64,000 bases of DNA from Fasciola hepatica (lineage: Eukaryota; Platyhelminthes; Trematoda; Plagiorchiida; Fasciolidae). A model generated the notes under the pieces. That model was not told where the DNA came from. It made no database searches and was given only the letters and a program-made list of their open reading frames with translations. The position numbers were made by a program, and so were the translations under genes. Each line of letters starts with the position of its first letter. Within the stretch, counting starts at the first letter, position 1. The stretch is taken from contig CANUEZ040000024.1 of the NCBI GenBank assembly GCA_948099385.1, positions 24,029,001 through 24,093,000 on the forward strand, read 5' to 3'. Shown here piece by piece: positions 11,246 through 21,322 of the stretch.

Positions 11246-13980
11246 TCAGCCTATTCCAAAATCTGGAATAAGCTGCCCCTTAGCTTACGCAGTGCCTCCT
11301 CAATGTTCGCTTTTAGGCGCGCACTTTTGTCATACTTAACAGTCCCCAATGCTATATTGCTCACCAATGAGCTCGTCTCCGCCGACCTGGCCTTTGAAAG
11401 AGGTCTCACACTGTAACTCTACTACCTCTGCGTCACAAGCCACTAGGTACACCCCGCGAACTAAGGCCACTGCCGTCAATGATCCATAGCGAACCTACCG
11501 CCTGTCATCATAAAATAACCCTATTGCTCACCTAAGTTCATATCTTATCCATCATATTCACTTTTTTCTCCTCAGTATCCGTTGATTCTCAGCTGGGGCA
11601 CACCCAGACTGCGCTTCTCCATCTTTTTTCCCTCTCCAGTGATCCCCGCTGACGGCCAACCACTTCGGGCACCGTAATTACCATGTCCCTGGCAGGTGCA
11701 TCTGGATAATATTGCTACACGGTCGTCTACCACTTGCTGTTTCCGTTGGCTCTCCTGTCCATGGTCTCACGGCTTGGTCAATTGTTCCTGGTTCACGCAA
11801 CCCCATCGCGGTCGTTTTGTCCCCTGTACAATTATCCATGATCACTCGTGCCACTCCCAACAGTGCGGGGCGCGGTCAGATCCACCGCTATGGCCGGCGC
11901 ACATCGGGCGTGCAGGCCGTCTGCAACGATGTGCGAGCGCAACTAGACTGGTGGATCACACCTCCTGCGTTCACTTCACGAAGTGTTTTTCAGGTTGGGT
12001 GCCCAGCGCACGGCCAGTCCCACCCACTAGCACCGGTTGCGGGTGGCACGCCCTAACTTTTCTTGAACTACCGTATCCAATGCTGTCGGTTGAAAATTGC
12101 ATGCTCCTCATCGTTTTTCCGCCACAGCTTGTTCACCTAGAGCTCTTATCATCTGTTTCCACTTTCCGTCTTTGTCGCCCTACCACGGTATGCACACCTT
12201 CCCGTTTTGTCCTCCCTCCTATTACCTCTCTTTACATCAACTTTCACTGCTTCGAGTCACTATCGTCCTAACCACTCTTCTCTGTCGACGCTCGCCAATA
12301 ACTCTTTTCCCACCTGCCGTCATTGCTGGCTTCTATCATCTATGCGCTTGGTGTTACCCTCTGCTCAGAACGCCCATTGATAGCTTCCTTAAAACCTGTC
12401 GCCCTGTTAATCCCTCCTCGTGCCCCATGCCATGATGCACCAACCGCACCCTCACCCATGCCCAATCCGCATATTAGAACTTGCCGCTCCAAACTTCGCA
12501 TCCTTTACAGTCGTATTTATTATCTAATCACCACCACCATATCTTCCTCACTTGGCCCCGCGATTCCTCTGCGGTTCTTTCCAGTGTCCTGATTAGTATC
12601 CACCTGTTCAATTGTCTGCCGGCACTCAGCTCTCCAGTTCCATTGCCCCAACTCCTTTGCGCGTTCGTTTTTTTGTGGCCTTTTTGCTCTATTACTGGTC
12701 CACTTATCTCAGGGCTTCCCGATTCCTTGTCCGCCTCCTTCGTGTTTCATCTGCAGTAAAATGATCTGATTGGTGATTTCTTACCTGTGTCTCCTCGGTC
12801 GTTGCTTTCATCCCTTGATCCGTTTATTGCTCGCTACAGGCATTTTTCTGTACCTTCCAGTGTGGTCCGCTTTTCCATGTTCCACCATTGTAATGACAAT
12901 GTTACGTCGTGACGTTTTTTTTACAGTTCCAAATTGTTTGACCTGTCACTACCCGATTCCTCTGGTCCGTCACTACATCTCGCACCTGCATTGATCAAAT
13001 AATTAGACTCATTCTTACCTGTTTTCCTTGATCCTGTCTTTCATCTTCACTCTTCCATGAACTGCTCCTAACAGTCTTCATCACTTCTGTGCTTCCACAT
13101 TCTATTTTTCTCTCCGTTGGGCTGCCACGTGCACTTGTCATGAAGTTAATCCACCACGAAATTCCAAAGTTAATCCTACGACAAATTGATCTAACATTAC
13201 CTACTCCTCCTATTGACTGATAATTTCTTTCTAGGACCCCGTTGTTATTGCTCCTGCTTCTCTTTAACCTATACATATATATACAATTAATCTATATATA
13301 TATAAACTTACGCATATATATCTATGTGCATGCGCTCTGCATCTTGCAGTTCCTCACCTGCCATTTCTCTTGCTATCATCCCAACGACCGTCATCATAGG
13401 CATCCATCAACTCTACATCTGTGCCTCACATCTACCGTATCCAATCCTTCTAAATCGTTTTTGTCATCTGATCATCCCTCTACGTCCTGCATTGCTCGCT
13501 GCCTGTTTTACGGTGAGTTTTGTGTCCTGTCCGCCGACAATTCACTGCAAAGTACCAATGCTTCATTGTCATCTAATCCACTGCAATGCACCTCACCTTT
13601 TTCTCCATCGTTCCTCGCTACTGCAATTCTTTATACCGATTTCCAGCTTTTCTCATGTTTACCAGTCTGCCTCCATATGTAATTGCCCGGGACCAGCCAA
13701 TCAGTCCACCTGACCTTGAATTTCAAATTCACCGGGCGTCCATTCAAATCCGCTCTTGAGCTCATTTAAACTATACACAATCTCTATGGTGTGCATACGT
13801 TTATACTATTTTCATCCTACCTTATTCACCCTTCTGAGCCTTTTTACCCAACATTTTAATGAGAGTCTCCATATTTCCATGAATTATATCTGTCCATTCC
13901 ATCACCTGTATCTACATGATCATGCACATGGCATGCTTCGGGCGCTTCCGAAATAAACCATTATTATTATTATTATTATT
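11246..13980 (+). mobile_element. 5'-truncated LINE with a long 3' tail, inserted in the LTR of element A
   Basis: The insertion is bracketed by a direct repeat AACTG (11241-11245 and 13981-13985) and is absent from the intact LTRs, so both borders are exact. It opens with the C-terminal end of a LINE ORF2 (IWNKLPLSLRSA, FRRALLSYL; stop near 11416). About 2.5 kb of AT- and pyrimidine-rich sequence without real genes follows, including a TATA-rich simple repeat near 13270-13325. It ends in a GCATGCTTCGGG block and an (ATT)n tail. A 5' truncation, simple-repeat tail and short target duplication are the signature of target-primed reverse transcription. The very long 3' part is unusual and could include another old repeat. 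Confidence 0.85.
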
Positions 13981-14259
13981 AACTGGTTGTTTCTATGGAC
14001 CAATTAATGTTTGTTCGCGTCCAGAGCGCTACTTTGGCACATCCTTGTTCAGGACCTGCGTGACACACGTGCTGTTTGCTCACACGCTGCTATTCGGTTT
14101 TTCGCTGTTGAGTCCTTGTGATCGTATTATTGAGGTTTGTATATTTTTTATGTCATTGTTCATGTAATAATCTAGTATCGTAGAACATAGAGGATAATCG
14201 TCTTTTGATTTCGGGATCCGTTGCGAATTTGGCTACGCACTGCTCAAACGTGTGTTACA
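13981..14259 (+). repeat. 5' LTR of element A, second part
   Basis: Resumes with AACTGGTTGT, the point at which the first part stopped, and runs to GTTACA at 14254-14259. It is closely similar to the same part of the 3' LTR at 20140-20514. Confidence 0.9.
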
Positions 14260-14300
14260 ATCATCATTAGATCAATTTGGAACGAGAAAAAGCACGCAAA

Positions 14301-17300
14301 ATGCCAAGGAAAGGATCGAAAACATTGGAAGCCGGACAGGAAGTAACACGGCAAGTCTCTGGGGAGGTTTTGGGCACATTTGATTCTTCAGGTAATGTTA
14401 GATCGCCTAGTCCTGTCAGTGCTGGTTCATGTGTTAATGAGAGCAATATTGATCGTAAGGATGTTGATTTATATAGGCTGAGAATACTAGACCTAGAACA
14501 ACAGTTACTATCGGATAGACCACAGACACAGGAAGCAGAGAAGAAATGTACACAGAAGGGGCGAGAGCATGAGACCAGCGACTATGACACGTCCGATATA
14601 CCAGGGTGCAATAAGATAGGGAACTCCATGCCGGTCGCCGACTACAAACCACCATCGATCGATCTGCCTAGAGTGGAACTAACGGTTTTCGACGGGCGAG
14701 CTGATCAATACTGCAAGTTTGTCAAGCAGTTCGAGACGTTCGTTGAAAATAAAGTAACCGACACCGGGCAAAGGCTTCTATACCTTACTCACTACTGCCG
14801 AGGCCGAGCGCGAGAAGCTATCGACGGGTGTACCATGCTGGACCCGGAACAAGGCTACACCCGAGCAAGGAAGATTCTAAGGGACCTGTTTGTCCAAACA
14901 TTCAAAGTAGCCCGTAACCTAATAGGGGGCATCATGTTAGAGGAAAAATAACCAAATGCGACGTCTACACAACGGCCGACCTAATGATTAAGGTGCAAAA
15001 CTGCTAAATAGCCCTCGACCATTTAGGTTACAGGGCTGACCTAGATGCCATGCACAATTTGGAAAACATAGTCCGTCACCTTTCTCCCGAACTACAGGGT
15101 CGGTGGGCGGAAGAAGCAGAACGGATAAGCCGAAGCGACAGGGAAGCTAACTTCGAAGACCTGACCGAATACTTGGACAGGCAAACCAAGATAGCTGACA
15201 GCAGGTCTGGCCGACTTATCCTGGACAACAACCGGGCAAACAAGCCCGGTACTAGCCAAGCTCAAACCCCTGTACGGGAACATCCAAAATACCAGCCTTG
15301 GACCAATGCACATGTCATTTCACGAGATGCCACGGCGCAACCCAATTGCAGATCCTGTGGTACTAGACGTGGACTACCAGAATGCCCCAAGTTTGGCAAC
15401 GCCACAATAGACGAACGGTGGGGAGTGGCGAGGATTGCAGGAGCATGTTTTATCTGTCTCAACACCAGGCTTCGGGCGGCAGCTTGTAGGACAAGGAACC
15501 GATGTGGTTACGAGGGCTGCACGAGAAGACACCATCGGCTGCTGCATCAGGCGAGAGTAACCTTACTCGAGACGAGTACCAAACCCAGAGTTATTTGTTC
15601 GACGTCACGATCTGCCAGCAAACCGGTACGTTTAGGCGTAGTGGCCGTGGGAGTAGTGACTCCGACTGGGGTAGTCAAAGCGTTGGCTTTCGTCGATAGT
15701 GGATCTGACACTACTCTAGTGAAAGAGCGGTTTGCCGACAAACACCGGCTCGCTAGAGGTGCGACGTCGTTGGCAGTGAGCACGGTGGGCGGAACACGCG
15801 TAAGACTGCCGGTATGTTGAGGCTGCAACTCATCTCTCTCGACGCTAACGAGGAAATTGAACCAACGGAGACATTCACGTTAGCGGATCTCCCCATGGGA
15901 GCACCAAGGTCGGCGAACGCCATCTCGACTAGGTGGCCCCACCTGCAGGATGTATTCGTTGTAGACTGGAAAGATGATGGAGTGGATCTCCTCATCGGCT
16001 GCGAGCTGCCAGAGGCGCATTGGGTGCTTGACCAGAGAGTGAGCGACCGTCAAGCACCTTATGCCGTGCGAACGGCTCTGGGATGGATGTTATACGGTCC
16101 AGTAGGTGTACGTGGCAGCGGCTGTATGAAAAGGAGTTTCATGACATTGGAGACGAAAGACCATCGTTGTCTCAAGAGGATCACTTCGCTCTACAAACTG
16201 TACGGCAAGGCACTAGAGGCCTCATAAACAGTTCCAGGGGCCTCTCCCATGGCGCACATTGGTCGACCCGTGGACTGACAACAGAAATTATGTTCTCCAA
16301 CGATTACTACGACTAAAGGAACGCTTCATTCGAGACCAGAATCTGTGGGAACGATACTCGGATTTAATGAAGCGAAACGAGGCCCTCGGTTAGGTTGAAA
16401 AGGTGCCTGTTAACACCGACAGCAAAAGAGGTATCTGGTATCTGCCTCACCATCCGGTTATCAACCCCAAGAAACCTAATAAACTGCGGCTGGTTTTCGA
16501 CTGTGCGGCCAAGTTCCAGGGCAAGTCGTTAAACGATCGCCTACTACAGGGGCCTGACTGGACCACACCACTGATCGATGTTCTGTGCCGTTTCAGAGTG
16601 GGTAAAGTGGCTTTGTCTGCCGACATTAGGGAAATGTTCCATCAGGTGAAGATTCCGGTAGGAGAACGAGATGCTTTGCGTTTCCTGTGGTGGGAAGGGA
16701 GCGACCGGGACAACGCAGTGGTGAATTATAGAATGACCGTCCACCCCTTCGGAGCCATATCGTCACCATTTTGTGCAAACTACGCCCTCAGAGAATCAGC
16801 GAACAAACATGGCGATCAAGTACATCGGACTGTAGTAGATGGCGTCAGCAGGAACTTCTACGTCGACGACTACCTTGGGTCGTTCGGTGATGTGGAATCA
16901 GCTCTAGAACAGTTCAGGGGTCTGACGAGATTGCTGGAAGAGGGCGGCTTCCATCTAACTAAATGGATGTCGAACGCTTCAGAAGTGCTGAAGGTCATCC
17001 CGTATCACGAAAAGGCCGAAAGGGTAAGAGATTTGGATGGCTCTCCACTTCCTATCGAGCGCACTTTAGAGATACAATGGGACGCGGAAACGGACGATTT
17101 TGTTTTCGAGCTAAACGTTCCCGAGCTGCCAATGACCCGTCATGGCATACTATCTGCCGTCTCAAGTTTGTTCGACCCGCTCGGTTTCGTCTCACCATGG
17201 CTGCTTCCCGGAAAGATGTTGCTGCAGCGGCTATGCCGTAAGAGATTTGATTGGGACCAGTCACTGGACCTAGGGGACCGGTTGGACTGGGAGGAATTTT

Positions 17301-19450
17301 TGAACACCTTGAAGAAATTAGGGGACATAAGAATCCCACGGTGTTTGACTCCTGGCCATACGACACGGACTGGAGAACTACATGCCTATTCCGATGCATC
17401 CGAAGTCGGTTATGGAGCTGTGGTGTACGGACGATGGTGCGCAGGAGATGGACAATATACTACGAGGATCCTGTTCGCCAAAGCCCGCGCTGCTCCACTG
17501 AAGTCGGTCTCAATCCCACGCCTTGAACTCAGCGCAGCCGTGTTGGCAGTCAGGGTGGTGCAAGCTGTGAAGAGATGTTTCGATCTCTACATTTGGTCGG
17601 TGAGCTTCTGGATGGATTCAACGATAGTACTTTACTATATCAACAACGTCTGGAGCCAGTTTGGTACTTTCGTTGCTAACCGGCTCACGATTATCCACGA
17701 TGAATCAGCCACGAACCAGTGGAATCATGTCAGGTCTGGCGATAATCCGGCCGACCTGTGCTCCCGAGGTGCGACCAACTTCAGGCAACTAGACACGTGG
17801 ACGAGAGGGCCAAACTTCCTGCACTTGCCCGAACAGGAGAAGCCCGTGTTCGAATTAAAACCCCCTACGGAATTGGAACTGGAGATCAAAGGCGTAGTGA
17901 TAGCAACCAACGTCGTCGAAGAGACATCCATTCTATCGCGACTGACCAGGTTTTCTTCCTGGATGAAGACGCTTCGTTCGCTAGTTTGGTTAACCAGGTT
18001 CAAGAGAAATTTACTAGTCATGAAAGGGCTACGGCCCTCAGGCCGGATACCGGTCGGCCCGATAGGTCCCGATGAGCTACAAGCGGCAGAGTATGATATT
18101 TTCAGAATGATACAACGCGAGGCTTTCGCCCAAGAACTCAAGAGGGCGGAAGAAGTGGGGCCGACCAATGAAGACATGCCATCTCCAAGAGGCGAGCTGA
18201 AGCGTTTAAACCCCAAACCCATCAACGGACTGCTGCGGGTGGATGGTAGGCTGACCAACGCCCACCTGAACTTCGACAAAAAGTATCCTATACTGCTGCC
18301 TGCGAGACAACCTGTAGTAGAGCTAATGATTCAACACGTCCACGCCATGGAGGGACATGCCGGGGAAAGTCACGTGACGAGCGTCATCCGAAAGCGTCTT
18401 TGGTTGTTGAGAGGACGAGAGACTGTAAAACGCGTAATCCGACGGTGTGTGCAATGCAGGAGACGCAATGCCACAGCAGGCAAACAACTCATGGCCCTAC
18501 TACCAGAATGCAGGGTGACTACGGGCTGGCGGCCGTTCAGTGACACCGGGTTGGATTATTTCGGGCCCTTGTGGATCAAGTGCGGGAAAAGATTAGAAAA
18601 GCGATACGGATGTATCATGACGTGCATGAAATCACGTGCGGTGCACCTAGAAGTCGCACATTCGATGACGACCGATTCGTTTCCACGGGCCTTGCAAAGA
18701 TTTATCAACCGAAGAGGCGTACCGGCCGATATATACTCAGATAATGGGTCGAACTTTGTGGGCGCTCAACGGGAATTGCAGCGTTGGCACAAGAACATAA
18801 ACGGGGACGAACTGCAGGATCGAACCGTGGCCTACGGCATACGCTGGCATTTCAACCCCCCACAGGCCAGCCACCGAGGCGGCGTATGAGAAAGCATGAT
18901 CCGGTCCGCCAGACGGATATTGCTGTCAATCATGGAGCAGCAGCCGCCCGACGACGAGACGCTGAACACCGTCATGACCGAGGTGGAGAGAATCCTGAAC
19001 AACCGCCCCCTGGTTCCAGGATTGAACGGTGAACCCACCCACCTGGCGCTCACCCCGAACGACTTATTGACGCTAAGGTCGAACGAGAGTTTCCAAGGGC
19101 CGGTAAACCTTCGTGGGGGCTACCTCCACGGGTGGAAGCAAGCAAACTATCTGGCCAAGGTCTTCTGGAGGCGATGGCTTCAGGAGTACCTACCGGCTTT
19201 GCAGACTCGACAGAAGTGGATGGCCAAAACAAGACCATTCAAAGTTGGGGATGTGGTTATGATCGCCGACGAACGCGCACATTTCAGCACTTGGTCTTTG
19301 GGAGTAGTTACGGAAACCATCGAAGGCACTGACGGAATGATAAGAAAGGTGAAGATAAAGACAGCTAACGGTGTGCTCATTCGTGACATACGCAGTATTA
19401 ACCTACTCGAGAGCGAAGACGGAGGAGCTGATAAACCTGAGGCCCAGTAG
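14301..19450 (+). pseudogene. BEL/Pao gag-pol of element A, broken in several places
   Basis: Gag starts at the ATG at 14301 (MPRKGSKT). It contains a coiled segment, then the conserved YCKFVKQFETFV region. A frame break with TAA at 14949-14951 and a stop at 15005-15007 interrupt it; it resumes as NLENIVRHLSPEL. A Cys/His-rich region (15340-15550) is followed by the aspartic protease motif FVDSGSDTTLV near 15690. The protease frame breaks near 15800-15820, about 60 bp are missing near 16110, and stops lie near 16225, 16315 and 16392. From 16403 one long frame (828 codons) gives RT with YVDD, RNase H with YSDASE and FWMDST, and integrase with its zinc finger. A TGG-to-TGA change (18887-18889) cuts it just before the catalytic Glu. 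The rest (18896-19450) is the integrase end and C-terminal domain. Pol is very close to that of element D. Confidence 0.9.
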
Positions 19451-20139
19451 ACCCTTTTACACTAGTCATCGAGATGAATAAAGAAACACCATATATACCA
19501 CACGGTCTCCGTCAAACACGTTACAGTGGCCGCGGTCTTTCGTTGACATTACAGAAGGTTCTTTCCGATATGTGATGATGAATGCGATCCCATTGTACAT
19601 CCCGACACATACACACATGCAGGACGCACTCTACACCCCGTAACCCCATCAAACATGTGATAGTGTTCGTTGTTTTGCTTTTTATTGACGTTACCGAATG
19701 CCCCTTGCATATGTGGAAGTAGCGGAGCTTAGGTCACACACACATGCTACATTTTACTCGTTTTCTTGCCACATGGTCTTTTGTTGACATTGCAGAAAGT
19801 CCTCCTTTGATGTGTAGTCATACCTGTGATTTCATTGTACACCCGGCACACACACACGTTCACACACACACTCAAGCACATACATCCAGGACCGGACGGC
19901 TCTTTACGAGGACATCTATGTGACCCTTCACGCCCGCCATCGGTCATTTGGTCTCGTGGAAGATGTAGACTAGCCTCACGTCTATGTAGCCAATGGGTTA
20001 GGTGCGACCAGTAGTGGAACGTTGACGACGAGCTTTAGACGCGCGCACTGACAGCAGGGTATAGGCAGGTAGAAAGAATCAGTATCTTTATACCGAACAT
20101 TTGACTCTGCTAAGGATCCAGGAGGATTTTGGTGGGCGG
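19451..20139 (+). repeat. 3' untranslated part of element A with spaced repeat units
   Basis: Holds three related units beginning TTGACATT or TTGACGTT at 19543, 19685 and 19784, each followed by a GATGTGT- or CATATGTGG-like string, then CA-rich sequence (19848-19890). The same units with the same spacing are in elements B and D. No coding capacity. It ends directly at the 3' LTR. Confidence 0.7.
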
Positions 20140-20514
20140 TGTAACAGCCGGTCGTGGAAAATCCCCCTCTTCCCTCGCGATTCAGTGTTTCTCCTAACAT
20201 CACTCATTTGCCTACATCATTGACTTGTCTTTACGAACTGGTTGTGCTTCTGGACCAATTGTTGTTTGTTCGCGTCCAGAGCGCTACTTTGGCACATCCT
20301 TGTTCAGGACCTGCGTGACACACGTGCTGTTTGCTCACACGCTGCTATTCGGTTTCTCGTTGTTGAGTCCTTGTGATCGTATTATTGAGGTTTGTATATT
20401 GTTTATGTCATTGTTCATGTAATAATCTAGTATCGTAGAACATAGCGGATAATCGTCTTTTGATTTCGGGATCCGTTGCGAATTTGGCTACGCATTGCTC
20501 AAACGTTCGTTACA
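20140..20514 (+). repeat. 3' LTR of element A (375 bp)
   Basis: Starts TGTAAC and ends GTTACA, with the short terminal inverted repeat typical of LTRs. Nearly identical to the solo LTR at 29300-29674. Open frames here are not genes. Confidence 0.92.
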
Positions 20515-20906
20515 CATATTGCTGGTGCTACTCCGCCCTCTTGTCTGCCATCTGTTCTATCCTGTCGGTAGACTGTGTCCCCGAAGAAGCATATTGTCAC
20601 TATCTGGCCCTATCCACATTTCCCTAAACGAAAAGACGTCAGACTCGTGCTGTCCTAGTCGGAAAGTCCCTACCTCTTCCAGGGAGACTGCAGAAGGTTC
20701 GTACCAGACTGACGGTTCCTTGGACCTCGCTGTGGACTTTATTGTGAATTTAAAGGCTGGGGTACCCTCGGAGGCAATCTTCGAGGCAATGCTTCCCTAA
20801 GTGTCTATCGTGCTGCTTCCTGAATATTAAATGGAGCTCCGGATTTCGTGGCTTTTTCGTTCTCATCTGTAAACCCGGTGTCGAGCTCAACGCGCAAGGC
20901 GGACGT
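20515..20906. other. Unassigned spacer between elements A and C
   Basis: A 101-codon frame (20495-20800) crosses the LTR border and shows no recognisable motif. Nothing else is seen. Confidence 0.35.
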
Positions 20907-21284
20907 TGAACCGACCGGTCGCGGACCCCCCCCCAAAAAAAAGAAACACTTCAATATCGTGTTTTAACATCACTTACTCGCTTAATCCATTGAATTGTTT
21001 TAATGCACTGTATTTTTCCATTAACCATCATTTGTTTGTTCACGTCCACCGCGCCACTCCGTCATATCCTTATTCTTAACCTGCGTGACGCACGAGCTTC
21101 TTTCTCGCAGGCCTCAATTTGGTTCCCGTTTTCTGAGTCCCTGTGATTGCGTGATTGAGGTTCGTACCTGTTTCATGTCAATGCTCATTTAATAATCCAT
21201 TATCGTAGAATTTCACCGATAATCGCGTTCTGATTTCGAGATCCGTTGCGAATTTGGCTACTTTTTGCTCTAAGGCATCTTACA
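20907..21284 (+). repeat. 5' LTR of element C
   Basis: Begins TGAACCGACCGG (a mutated TGTAAC start) and ends CTTACA. The last about 245 bp are almost identical to the 3' LTR of the same element, but the first about 125 bp are not. A run of C and A near 20925-20942 is a local expansion. Confidence 0.8.
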
Positions 21285-21322
21285 ACACCCAATCGATCGA
21301 TTTGAACAAAGGAATACGCAAC

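Larger units (their letters stand above)
11145..20514 (+). mobile_element. BEL/Pao LTR retrotransposon, element A (5' LTR split by a LINE)
   Basis: Bounded by LTRs that begin TGTAAC and end GTTACA. The 5' LTR is in two pieces (11145-11245 and 13981-14259) separated by a 2.7 kb insertion. The 3' LTR is 20140-20514. Between them lie gag, protease, RT, RNase H, integrase and a C-terminal domain in the BEL/Pao order, with no envelope frame. The five bases before 11145 and after 20514 do not match, so the usual target duplication is missing. Several frame breaks make the copy defective. Confidence 0.9.

Noticed and set aside
12097..13713. Several overlapping 80-150-codon plus-strand frames in the LINE insertion
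   Set aside because: Pyrimidine-rich, low-complexity sequence gives long stop-free stretches in more than one frame at once; no domain seen.
20225..20422. 65-codon frame recurring in several LTRs
   Set aside because: It is contained in the LTR, lacks any motif, and recurs because the LTR recurs.
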